From Albula goreensis (taxonomy: Eukaryota; Chordata; Actinopteri; Albuliformes; Albulidae), in the NCBI GenBank assembly GCA_022829145.1, contig CM040755.1, positions 18,514,063 through 18,578,062 on the forward strand: a DNA stretch of 64,000 bases. The letters run 5' to 3'. Shown here piece after piece: positions 40,086-51,575 of the stretch. The position numbers were made by a program, and so were the translations under genes. Under the pieces are notes generated by a model, which saw nothing but the letters and a program-made list of their open reading frames with translations, had not been told where the DNA came from and searched no databases. Positions within the stretch are counted from its first letter, which is position 1. Each line of letters begins with the position of its first letter.

Positions 40086-40137
40086 TGTTCTAGATGATGA
40101 GGGGGGTAACCTCCGGCAACAGAAGCTGGACAGGCAG
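40086..40137 (+). CDS. tub: tub exon 2
   Basis: This is the common exon joined by both first exons. It starts after CATCCAG with T, completing a Ser codon, and then reads VLDDEGGNLRQQKLDRQ (residues 14-30 in the 1b form) to donor CAG|gtaagt. The NLRQQKLDRQ helix and its continuation in exon 3 (RALLEQKQ) are among the most conserved N-terminal parts of TUB and TULP3. In TULP3 this region recruits IFT-A. Extending that role to tubby is an inference from family knowledge. Confidence 0.96.
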
Positions 40138-40532
40138 GTAAGTCCTTGTGGTTGCATGGTCTTTGCTATAAGTGATCCTCCTCCTTCCTCCCTCTCTGAG
40201 GGTGGTGCATCTGGGAGCTGCATCAGATAATATTAAAATATTAATAATTCTTCAAGCAGCAGTTGACAGTGGGGAGATGTAACCGCATGAGAGAAAGACA
40301 GAGGGGGTATGAGTGTTCAGTATTCAGTACTGGAAGAACAGTATTCAGAATTATTTTCAATAAATAATTCTTCTTCCTTAATGATGACTTTATTAACTAG
40401 GGATGACTGGCAGACATTTAGCCATTTTGATAAGTTATGGTTAACATTTTAGGATAGCACCACTGCAACTGAATGGTGTGCTGATATGATCATGATATTG
40501 AATTTAACAATTCCCCTCTCCCCAGTACATAA

Positions 40533-40616
40533 ATATATATATATATATATATATATGCTATATGTGTGTGTGTTGCGTGTAAGTATAGTATATATATATA
40601 TATATGTGTGTGTGTG
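40533..40616. repeat. (AT)n and (TG)n microsatellites
   Basis: About 12 AT units at 40533-40556, a second AT tract at 40589-40604, then a short TG run. Confidence 0.93.
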
Positions 40617-41569
40617 AGTGAGCATATATACATAAATGCTCATTCACGCACTCACATATATTTGTGTGTGTGTTGGGCCAGGGGGGTCCAGTTTTCAAGG
40701 CAGTAAGGAGCATTGCCTGTAAAGATCAAATTCCTTGTGTGTTGAACAATACATGATCGGAGGAATAGCACACAGAGCTTGCTAGCAACTCGTGATCTGA
40801 AGCTGCAGTTAAAGAGAAATGGATTAAGTGTGAAAGCCGTCACTGGCCACAGCAATGAGCTTTCAGTAAATATGAATCCTCGCTATTTCTTTCCCAGTAG
40901 TGCCTTTGTTCTCCAAACCTGTTTTTGTTGCTGACTGGCTCAGATGTTGACATGGCGGCCTTTTAAATATGAGTTAGAGGCTGACATGAGTGTTTTTTTC
41001 AGTTTCTATCACATTCAAGCTTTGTGGTGACTGACCTAATTGTGACCCTTTCACAAAAACCCATCAGCACTGTTAGATAGGAAAGCTAGAGTCCCCCTCC
41101 ATTTAATCACTGGTTATGAGGGAGGGTTGTCTTCAGAAATCAGCTTTGTGACCCCAACAGTTAATTATCTCTTAACCTTTGCTGATATTGCTGTGGTTGC
41201 CATGTGTACACTCCATTCGTTAGCCTGTCAGGTATTATATCCATTAATTCACATTGTGTTAAATTTAGCAAAGTCTATATATTTATGTACTCAGGACACA
41301 GCAGGATTTTGACAGGGGACAGCAAAGTTACTGTGTTTGGCTGGTAGCTGGAGGACAGCAGCTGGAGTCCACACATCACAGAATCATGCATGCTATTCAG
41401 ATTTTTCCCACCCTGGAGGGCTTTGGTCTTTGTTGTTGAAAGATTTATTGTGAGGAATGATATATGGAGGTTTATATAGTGAAATTTTTCAATTGAAATT
41501 TATATTGAGAGAGGTTCAGTACTGACAGAGGGTTGGAGCGTTTGCCTGTTGTCCTCATTAGTTCGTTCA

Positions 41570-41680
41570 CTCATTCATTCATTCATTCATTCATTCATTC
41601 ATTCATTCATTCATTCATTCATTCATTCATTCATTCAGTCAGTCAGTCAGTCAGTCAGTCAGTCAGTCAGTCAGTCAGTC
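41570..41680. repeat. Compound tetranucleotide array (TTCA)n-(GTCA)n
   Basis: About 17 TTCA units (41570-41636) pass without break in period into 11 GTCA units (41637-41680). The phase is shared, so the second block looks like a point-mutated unit that then expanded. The 112-codon plus-strand frame over it (repeated SFIH then SVSQ) is an artefact of the repeat. Confidence 0.97.
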
Positions 41681-42114
41681 CTAGTTTTTGCACAGCAACT
41701 ATGGGGTCCAAGCAAGAACAGAATTTAGAAGGATCAAACCTTCATTCAGAAACATTTATGTTATATACCCAGATTTTTTTTTTTTTTTTTGGTCTTCATC
41801 TAAAGACTTCATCTAAATCAAAAACTACTTTTTCAGATTATTTTTTCATCATTTGGAAATACATACACTGAATGTCAAGAATCACTTCATTAGTTTTGAA
41901 TATACTCCATTTGCCCCTCACAGCAGTTCCATCTATTAGCTATACAGTGTCTGCATTACATATATTCTCTTGCTTCTTTTCATCATCTGCTCATCTGAAG
42001 TTAAAAAATCACTTTTGGGGAGGCAGTCTTAACTTCCCAAAATACTTCAAAAATAAGTGTTTTATGATTTCTCATCCCAAATGGCTTTACTACCTCTGAG
42101 CATCATATTCTCTC

Positions 42115-42634
42115 TTAATTATTTCTCAGAACCAGATCCAGATGCTCTTCCTGTTGTATGAAAAGTAAAAAAAATGCTACTAGTTCCCAAATAATACAGG
42201 GGTAACTGCAGTCACCCTTTATTGTGCCACCATTCTGACAGCCTGGTTTTATGTTGTCATAGAGCATAGCATTTATGTTGCTGTTTGAACCTTGTGTCCT
42301 GTAACATACCCCAACATGAGGGTCTCTCACATATTCCCTCAGAAATATAATCCAGAAATCCTCTCTACTGCAGAGAGTGTTGATTCCTGAACTTCCCTGC
42401 ACAGTAAAATTTTGATTTATATAACTACATGGCCACATCTTTTATTGTTTCTATCCTCTCTATTAGTCTGTAGCCCCCTACATAATACTCACTCCATCTC
42501 CTGCAGTAGGCCCTGTCTGTAATCCCAGCTCTGCCGTAACCCCAATAACCATGCCTGCAAAAATGTATTTCTGTGGTCCTGCCATTCAAATGAACCAGTG
42601 TCAGAGCTTCCAGCTGCACAAACCTACCACTCAT
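42115..42634 (-). pseudogene. Antisense coding remnant with an EGF-like motif, function unknown
   Basis: Two overlapping minus-strand frames (42425-42634 and 42115-42438) give adjoining peptides. The second contains GCQNGGTIKGDCSYP, which resembles the first half of an EGF-like repeat (C-x-N-G-G-x...C-x-C-P), with the next Cys of the CxC pair replaced by Tyr and the repeat then lost. The first contains HLNGRTTEIHFCRHGYWGYG. I do not recognise a family. A frame shift is needed between the two, and no clean splice sites were identified. It may be a broken exon of an unrelated gene, a transposon coding piece, or chance. Confidence 0.25.
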
Positions 42635-45600
42635 AAAATTCTAATTGGAACCTTATATTTACCCTCAATTATGTCATTCAGTACTCTTATAAACACTGGC
42701 TGATATGATTATTGTCAACAGTGCGATTAAGCCCATATTTCAAGTTGCTTACATGTCTCAGTAAAAAAAATACAAGTTCCTTTAATACTCATGTTTACAC
42801 ATTAGTAATTTATCACTTGACAGTAAGAATGACATAAATCAAAGGCTTTTGACCGAGGGTAACCAAGGCTATGTGCTGTTTTGTGTTCTGACTCACCTTA
42901 GTCTACCCCTGGTCAAAAATCACAGTAGAATTAAAGTAATCCAAAGAAGCTAGATGTTTTCAATTTATTCTCATAGGTATAGCTAGGTAGGAAACCACTT
43001 GCCACTTATCAAATTTCATAAAAGGTGACACATGTATGGAAGATTTTTGGACAACATACAAATGGGTCAGAAGCATATACAAAAGGAAGAAAAACATAAT
43101 AACAATTGAGTTCCAGTCCTGTGCTTCATCTGTTTTCTGTGCTTGGGCTCATAATTCAAATTAACAGGCATGACATATTGGAATTTGTTGCTGAACAGAA
43201 ACAAAAATTGATAGTCTCGTTTTAATTTAATATACACAATCGCATGTTAACCTATAACTAATTTCTATTTGTGGGAGATATTTTGACTGATCACCTAGAA
43301 ATATGTCTACTTCTAACATGAATGCGTTGAAGAAACACTTAGAAAATTTCATATTGTATATGCTTACATGCTTATTGTATGCTATGATTGACAGAAATTC
43401 TAGTAATTGTCCTCAGTATGAAATGTAATATGCAGGGTTCCAATGATGTCAAAGGATTTATTTAACTTTTTGAAAGAATGCAACATTCCTAGACTGATGC
43501 TGTAAAAACCTCTCCAAGGTCCATATGAAATGGAAGAGGTAACAGAGCTGCAGTGTGTGACTCTAGTCTAGGGCTTGCCAGGCTGCTTCTACTACATCTG
43601 GCACCACACAGCTCGGTTAAACAGTGGGGAGGAAATAGACAAGTCTGGTGATGTACTAACCTACCAGCAGCAAAGATCTCTGGACCAATCAATAGTCAGC
43701 TCTGTATTCTTAACATTGACAGTTCTGTCTCCCTACAATTTTCAGTTTGTTACATAACATGATTATTTATGGTCATGGATAGTTCTGTGACAAAGGTTGC
43801 TCTGTCCTTGGGCATGCCTTCTCATGCATATTCACAAACTGTATTATAGCAGAAGAAACTCTTGTTACTCACCGGAATCTCCTGCAGTTAAGAGCTAGAT
43901 GTGCACATACAGAAGGTAGATGGAATGCAGGAGGTAATCACCAGGTTGATCTTAACAATCTAGAATGATAATGTCAGGATGTTAGAGGAGTGAAGAATGG
44001 AAGGTTACATTATTTCTTGTCTGACCCACAAAGAATCATTTAGCAATCAATTAAAAATCTGAGCTGAGAATATCTTTCTGGCAACTAGAAAGTTTATTAA
44101 TTTTCTTCTCTTATTTGGATGGTTATGCTTTGCTTGCGTTTAGAAGTGGTATGTTAATAAATGTTGAATAAGCATTAAATAAATGTATATTGATGTGTGC
44201 TTTAAATGCAGTCTTCCAGCCAGCTAGGGTTGTCTGTCCCTATTTGTTTCTGGCACAACTCTGACTCATTGACCTTCAAACTGTAAAAATTTAGACTCTG
44301 CACTTTTGTGCATGCTGTGCACTGCTGTATTTACATGCATATTTACAGTAAAGAGCATTTGGATATTATAAACTGGAGTGCTCAATCACTGTCTTGGAGA
44401 GGTACAGTGTCTACAAGCTTCTGTTGTTGTGGTAACTCTGGACCAAACACTACAGATATACACTGCCAATGCCTTTGAAGAATGTAATACGTCAAGCAAA
44501 GAATGGCAAAGTTTGTGATTATTCACTGAAATGCAGAATTAGGCTGAGATGGATGATGCCATCATCTGGTGACATGGTTGTGTGGCTTAGGTTCAAAGCC
44601 CATTGGCTGAATAACATTTTGACACTTCTGACTGATTTGTGCTCTGGATTGTTGCTGATCCCTCTGTGAGATAGTGGAAATCTGTACAGATAAGAGGAAT
44701 GACATTGTTCCACTAAAAAGCTTTGGCTTTGGTGTCTGGTGACAGCCGGGCTGTCACAACTCTTTCACATCCCTTAGTACTATGACTCTGAATCTCTATA
44801 GGGGGCAGCTCTGCAGCATGAAATGTCGTCACCATGCTCTGTCACTATGATACCCTCTCACAACCTGGATTGTTGCAGGTGACTGAGGAACAAGAATGGT
44901 GTTTGATAACCAGTTACGTTTTATCATATTATCATTTTTGAATACCTAGCTGTATAAGCCCTGTTTAATGCTGCATCTGTCAACTTGCCAATTTACACTA
45001 TTCCGTAAAAATGCATGGAGACAGATGTTGCATTTTTGCATCATGCAGTCCACCAGCTGAGCTGTGCAGCTGCAGCTTTAATTTGGGTAACTGCTTGACC
45101 AATGAAGAAGAATCAACCAATTATGCCTTAGCCTTGCTTAACCTCTTGGCCATTGGTAAAACCGGCCCCTTGATGAATATGCAAATCTGTTGAATAAGGT
45201 TGAACAAATACAGAGATGCATTACAATGTATTACAACTGTATGAAGTTATTATATTTGGCTGTATTAAAATGTTGTATAGAGATTTGCTAAAATTTCTAA
45301 AACTGATGCAACTCTTTTGGTTTGGTTGTCATTACTCTGATTACATCATGTTAAAATTAGACACCTCATAGCGTACTCTATCACAAATAAGCATGCAAAT
45401 GTACATTTCAGCATATGTTGTCTACCATATCTGAATATTAATTAGAAAAGCACGCTAATCCAGACCTGGCCCACATATACACTGAGGAAACATAAATGTG
45501 GCAACCTCAGTTGCACTGAGGCATCGTGTAGCGGAATGTATTCTGGTTTGATTGCCCTGTGACTGTTTGCATGGATGTAATAACAGCAGTGTGCTATTGA

Positions 45601-48484
45601 CAGTGTAAGACTGCTGCAGTGCACTGTGACCCAGGACATGGTTTATCTGAGGCCTAAGCAAGCATCTGAAAGGGGGTGTGGTTTTGTCTTGCCTTTTGAA
45701 CACTGTCCTCCTTATGACCTGCAGCTCTGGGGACTCCCTGCTCTGTATGCTCTGTAAGCCTAGGAGATAGCTCACCTACACCACACAGAGACCACGCTAG
45801 AGCAGGAGGGAGATTCTAATACATTCATCAAGACAACTTTGGTTTGATTTATTTCAGCAGCAGATGTATGCTTTTCCTGTTTCTGGTCTCCTTCTGTTCT
45901 GTTATAATATTGATTAGTACTAATAGCACCAGGTCAAACATTTGCATGCTTAAAATCTCACTTCTGTGTAGTGGCTGAGTCCGACCAGCTCTGCAGTAAA
46001 TATCAAGAGTGCTACTGTCTACTCTGCCCCTTTTCTTATATTTAACCATGTTTGTTAGTCAGGTAGTACGTAGTGTCATGCCATGCGTGCCTAGTGGCAT
46101 TGGACAGAAATGTTCACTACGTGAAAAATAATGTGATGTCTATGATACACACATTAAATAATGTTTTTGGTCCAAATGCTGAAGATGCTTAAACAGTCAG
46201 CTTGGAGCCACAGTATATTATTGCAATTTTCCATTGCACAATCAGCATGAGAGCCATCTGAAAATCATCAGAAACTTTCATGGTTCTCAAAACAAGACTT
46301 TCCTACATATTCTACTGAGCGTTGATAGCCACAGCTTAGGGGTAAGTACTGTCAGTAATAAGGAAAGAAAGCAGCCATTATGGTGAAACTAATTTTCATT
46401 CTGGCATTTTAAATAAATGAAAAATGAAAAAAGTGTCATTGCTTGCACACAGCCCCAGCACTGGTGAACCAAAGAACGACACCAAATGTTCATGTAGTGC
46501 TAGGGCATAACCATGCATTCTTTGTCGCTTGTTATTTACTATTTATTTTCTATTTAATTTTGTTTGTTAAGGAAAACATAAGTGTGTGACCCCTAATTGT
46601 GTGAATTTTCATATATACTGTAAATATCATAGAATTGTGGGAAATGCACTTTAAAAAAATTCTGGGGCAGGGCTCTCATTTTGACCCCCCAATGTCAATA
46701 CCATGGTTATGCTCTTGATGTAGTGTGCACTGCCTGTGTGTTGTTTGCATTATATGAACATGCTATTGTTTTTCAGATGCATGGATGATTTACAACAACA
46801 TAGCCAGTTAGCCAAATAATGTGGAAATAAATGTACTTAGCCACATAATGACAGGATTTTATTCAAATGAGCATGCAGATTTGCTGGCAGATGTCTGACA
46901 AGGAAGGCAGAAGGTGTGGGTTTGGAAGTGTGCAACAAGCTCTTAGCTATATGCTGTTGGTTAGGTAGCCCTAGTTTGCTAACAAGTGAAATCAATAATG
47001 GATTTAGATGAGTGACACATAACTTCCATAATGTAGACATTGTCTTTTAATCTCATGCCCTTTTAGCAAGGCATCTGTAGTAACATTTATCTTGTCAGAG
47101 TTATGGCATTCATTTCCTGGGGATGATTTGTTTTGAGCACTATAAACTGTAACAAACCCAAGGATGTGCTATTTTTGTATCATGTGTGGCAGTGGAAAAG
47201 GTGAAAAGATAAGGGTTTTTATGTTTTGCTCCATAAAAGTGGGTTAATCATACTTTTTTAACAGCTAAAAGATATGCAGTGTCTTAGAACAATTGCCAGG
47301 TAAAAGTCACTCACATATTTTTCTCCACATCGGGCAGTCAGTAGGGAACGGCACTCTGTACCTCAGCTTGTTCTCCCACACTGAATGTCCCCTGAGAACT
47401 GAAGCCCCAGGGGACATCAAGCCTGAGTGGCTTCAGCTCTGTGAACTTCCCAGGTGTTCTTGATTTTTATTTATTAGAGGCATAGCAGGAATCTATTGTC
47501 CAGCAGAGGGAACAATTTTCCAGGGATGTTTGCCAGCCATCTCTGTTTGACAGCTACCACTTCTTCCCATCCCATGCCAAAAAAAACATAAAAAAGACCT
47601 ACATAATGCAAAAGAGGAAACAGATGATGAAATTGAGTATGTATTGTAAAACCTGACCTTCTGTTGGAGTTTGTGGCTTGTGCAGCTTCATTGCTATTTT
47701 TCCTAACATTCCAAATACAAACCCTGGAGTTCATGTTGGACAAAGCTGGAGAATGGTTCAAGAAACCAGGTTTGATCAATGGTCTGTGGTATTTCTGATT
47801 GCACCCAACTGTTCCTCTTACATTCCCTTATTACTAAGCAAAATGCAATGATAAAATTCAGGGACAAAAACTAGGTAAGGCCAAAATGTGATCAGTGACA
47901 TACACATTAGCAAAACTGGGATCTCAGTTTCAGGTTACAGTACAGTATGATGCAGGGGTGGAAAAACCCTGTTTGTCTCTATGGCTCCATGTCTTAGGTG
48001 TTGGTAGTATATTGGGAAACATTTATGAGTGTCACAAAGGCATGCTGTCACATGGGATTAGTGCTGTAGTGACAGGAAGCTTCATCATAGTCAGGGTATA
48101 GGAGATGTGTGGCAGTCTGAATAGAAATGTACTGCATTCCTTCTTCTTATTTCCCCCCCTGAAAGACTACAACAGCTACAGCTTTAACACTACAGAAAGA
48201 GAGAATGTGTGAGAACAATGTGTGACAAAATAAGATGCAATATTGTTTATGTAACAACAAGCACATATTAAAATGTTGCCCATTAGTCATTTTGTGAAAC
48301 TGGAACAAAATTCCTTCAACATTTTCCTATGAATCAATGCATATAAATGTCCTTTGGAGGTAGGATTTTTTTAACACATATTTGACTGTTGTTTGTGGCA
48401 CACATAGGTTAAAAGTTAATGTCTTATCTTGACTTAAATGTAGTTGTGTAGTTAACATTTGCCACAATTCTCTTTAAAATAGTA

Positions 48485-48814
48485 CAGGAGGTCCTCGGGT
48501 TATGACGGTCTCGAGTTATGTCATTTCGTGGTTACGACGCACTCCCATAAATTACTTAACAAACCTAGTTTCGACTTAAGTGGTTTGGTTCGTAAATACA
48601 ACCACAGAAATAAAGGCAAGGAATTGTTCTTTTTTTTTACTACTGTTTCATTTAATTACTGTATTTTATTTGTCCTGCATGTGTTGTGTGTACAGTGTGA
48701 GTGACTTAAGGTGTTAATTTAGGTATAACTTAGGTATAAATTCCGACTTGCGTCGAAAATCGGCTTACGGCACGTTGTAGGAACGGAACTCGTTCGTAAG
48801 TCTATGACCCCCTG
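48485..48814 (+). mobile_element. 330-bp MITE, copy 2 (intact TA duplication)
   Basis: It starts CAGGAGGTCCTCGGG after TA (48483-48484) and ends GACCCCCTG followed by TA (48815-48816), so the TA target duplication is intact. It aligns along its full length with the copy at 5042-5372, with scattered substitutions and small indels. It is non-coding and lies about 760 bases upstream of exon 3. Confidence 0.9.
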
Positions 48815-49534
48815 TATTATGTTAAAGCCCCCACAAAATCAAGCATGAGACAACAGTGGTAACCATGTGAAACACATTGAAAGAAACCATGGGAGGACCC
48901 TTGTCCAGGGTGTGAGTTTGTAATGACCAACATTCAAGTATCAACAATCATTCAAGTGTGAGAATCGTACATTCAGAGTGAAAAGGTCACTGAGGACTGC
49001 AGTCCTGAGGTGTCAAACTGGGACAGTTCTAGCAGCTGGAGGAGTACAGTAAAGAAGTCCTTGAGTCTGGGCATGCTTAGACAAGAGCCCTACCAGTGAC
49101 ATGAAGAGACAGAACTGAGATCAAGCAGTTGGGGAACAGTAATGGGTAGCAGTGGTGACAGAGATTAGGGATTTTGCAGCTGGTGACCCTGTTGGGAGTC
49201 TCCTATGACTGCCATAGGGATAGAGTTAGATAAAATGCTCACTTATCAAGAGCCTACCCGAGGTAAAAGGGATCACAGCTTTTGAGTGGCAGTAGGGAGA
49301 GATTTCCAGTGCAAAATACTCAATAGCTATATGTGAAATGTATGTGAAAACTCCTTCCAACAAAGAATTCTACTTTGTAATACATTTCAGGAACATCCAA
49401 AACCACATGGACATTTTCCCTCCATTTTTATGTGTGTTTGTGTGTGGCATTGCTTGGAGAGAGTTGTGTGCTGGAGCACTTTAAGTGACTGTTTGAGTAA
49501 TGACACTATAAAAAAGTTTTGTGTGATTGTGTTA

Positions 49535-49537
<3 letters not shown>

Positions 49538-49569
<32 letters not shown>

Positions 49570-49573
49570 ATAG
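49538..49573 (+). promoter_or_regulatory. tub: Exon 3 acceptor with a (TG)15 tract in place of a polypyrimidine tract
   Basis: Fifteen TG units (49538-49567) are followed directly by CTATAG and the exon. No C/T-rich stretch lies between the likely branch region (GTTAATA near 49531-49537) and the AG. UG repeats in RNA are known binding sites for TDP-43 and CELF proteins, so inclusion of exon 3 may depend on repeat length. Confidence 0.75.
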
Positions 49574-49736
49574 CGTGCCTTGCTGGAGCAAAAGCAGAAG
49601 AAGAAGCGTCAGGAGCCGCTGATGGTGCAGTCTAATGTGGACGGACGCTCACGCACCCGCCGGACCAAACAGTCTGAGGAGCAGGCCCCTCTGGTGGAGT
49701 CCTACCTCAGCAGCAACAGCAGCACCATTTACCACG
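49574..49736 (+). CDS. tub: tub exon 3
   Basis: It encodes residues 31-84 and the first base of codon 85. [19 protein letters not shown] contains the KKKR cluster at 39-42, the same place as the mammalian tubby nuclear-localisation signal. RSRTRRTKQ is a second basic patch, and [14 protein letters not shown] follows, nearly as in mammals. It ends TACCAC-G at donor gt 49737-49738 (Gggtaatt). The frame stays open beyond the donor to 49957, but that part is intronic: homology resumes at exon 4 with the phase left by this donor. Confidence 0.96.
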
Positions 49737-51446
49737 GTAATTACATCCTGCTGTCAGTGACGCAACACCAGTTACCACAGTTACAATGTGCTGCTGTTCC
49801 TGTGGCAACACCATTTATCTGCAATCAGCTCGCAATAGGCCCTCTCAGCTCTGCTGCTGGACAGCAAGGTAAAAAAGGGCTGGCTGGCAGCAGAAGAGAA
49901 AGTATCCTTCGTTTAGCTCTCATAAATAGGAATGTTTTTGGAGAGGATGTGAGGTGAGACAAGTGTATGAAAAATCTCTGGCAATTCTACATTTTTTTCT
50001 CTTTGTTTGAGAGAAAAAAAGAACCAATGACTATGATGCAAAAACATGTACAATATACAGGCTTTATAGGACCATCAAAGAGCTTTGTGGCTGAGGAAGA
50101 CATTGAACCTTTCCTGAGAGATATTTGTATGCCACAGGCTTATGTAACATTTTCGAAGGCATTTGAATGCTGACAGCACATAATTGATCCACTCCACTCA
50201 AATGCTGTGAGTCTGGAAACACTCACAAATGAGGAGTGGAGCACAGAATGAACTAGTTTAAAGGCTTTCAATCCCCATACACTGGTCTGGCTGATAAAAT
50301 TACCCCATCAATTTTTATTTACCCGATTGTTTTATAAATCTGAACATAACACATAGCTGGAAGCAAGTGAGCGTAACATAGCCTAGCCAGGAACAGCTAT
50401 TGACAGAGGGTGTTTATCTGCTGCAAGCCAGCTGAGATAAAACCCCCAAGATTTCTTCTCCCTCCCTCTAACAATCAAATTTGTTTGAAACATGTGGAAA
50501 TTTTAATGTGCTTCTTCATTTTATTAGATTCACCTTAGCACCCATTCACATTGATTAGAATCTGATGATCCAGCCAGTAGGTTTCAGAGAAATGGCATAT
50601 GGTGGTTGTCATCCCTGCTCTTGACACAGCAAGACGCCTCCATCACACATGCAGCCTACTGTTAAAGGTGGTGTAATCCCCAACTCTCTGAGGATCCATG
50701 AGAGTTTCTTTTGCCTGCAGAATGCTTACCCTGCCATTGGCTGACCTGTAACAAAGACGGGACCAGACAGGCTGTTGTTTGGCTGTAGAAGAGAACAATA
50801 TAAATGACTCATGCTGTGGCCAATAGCCTGATGCTGGCAGGACATTGGGAAATAGTAATACAGTATTTGAAACTGGTGTTTGAGACATAGCGGGCTCTCT
50901 GCCCTTTGGTTTTGATGGTGTGGTGGTGCACAAGGTTCTCATGGAAAAATGCCAAATATTATCTTCTGTACATCATGCTGAAATATGAGATTTGGTGCTT
51001 CAGCAGAAACAAGGGTGCGATTGTGGAAGTGTCAAGGGACCTCACCTACTTATTAGTAAATTAATTTCACAGTTTATACACAAAATTTGAATGATGATAT
51101 ACAACTTGGAAATCTTGGGACAACTGAAGTGTGAAAACAATAGAGTAATTGAATTATATTTAAAAAAGAGGAGAGTTGTTTGTGTTCTGTAGTTTTTATC
51201 ACTGAATCATATTTCAGAATCTGTACCCTCAGGACCTTACATCCTGTCCTATGTTACAGTAACTCTTGCCTTTGAATCTAAATTTCCTTTTGTCTTTCTT
51301 AATGCCTGTCTTTTACCTGTTGTTCTTCTCTTCCCTTCTTCCTCCTCCCTGTCCTGTTTTCTGACCTGGCCTTTTCATCCTCCCCTTGCCTTTGCTTCTT
51401 CCCCTTGTCCTGCCTCATCGGGCACTGCCCTCCTTGCCATGCCCAG
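49737..51446. other. Intron 3
   Basis: 1.7 kb, with no exon or repeat recognised. The pyrimidine-rich 51.28-51.44 kb stretch supplies the exon 4 acceptor tract. Confidence 0.8.
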
Positions 51447-51575
51447 TACAAGAAGCTGAGCAGGAGGAGGCTGTGGGGGAACCCCAGGCTCCGCGCTCAG
51501 CAAAAAAGTCTAAGGCCACCACCTCCACCCCGCAAACTGGCAGCGCCAAAAAAGAGAAAAAAGGAAAGCACAAAG
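51447..51575 (+). CDS. tub: tub exon 4
   Basis: It starts after GCCCAG with TA, completing Val 85, and reads VQEAEQEEAVGEPQAP, then SAKKSKATTS and KKEKKGKHK up to residue 127, ending one base into the next codon. The VQEA start, the SAKKSK motif and the lysine-rich KEKKGKHKG end match mammalian TUB. The middle is shorter and diverged. The lysine cluster is a second nuclear-localisation candidate. The donor is G|gttagc, weaker than consensus at +3 but in phase, and the frame hits TAG at once if read through. Confidence 0.94.

Larger units (their letters stand above)
40138..49573. other. Intron 2
   Basis: 9.4 kb. It contains AT and TG microsatellites (40.53-40.62 kb), the compound tetranucleotide array at 41.57-41.68 kb, an antisense EGF-like coding remnant (42.1-42.6 kb), the second MITE (48485-48814) and the TG tract at the exon 3 acceptor. 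No tub exon is supported inside it. Confidence 0.75.

Noticed and set aside
49737-49957. 3' extension of exon 3 frame
   Set aside because: Tubby homology stops at 49736 and resumes at 51447 with the exact phase left by the donor.
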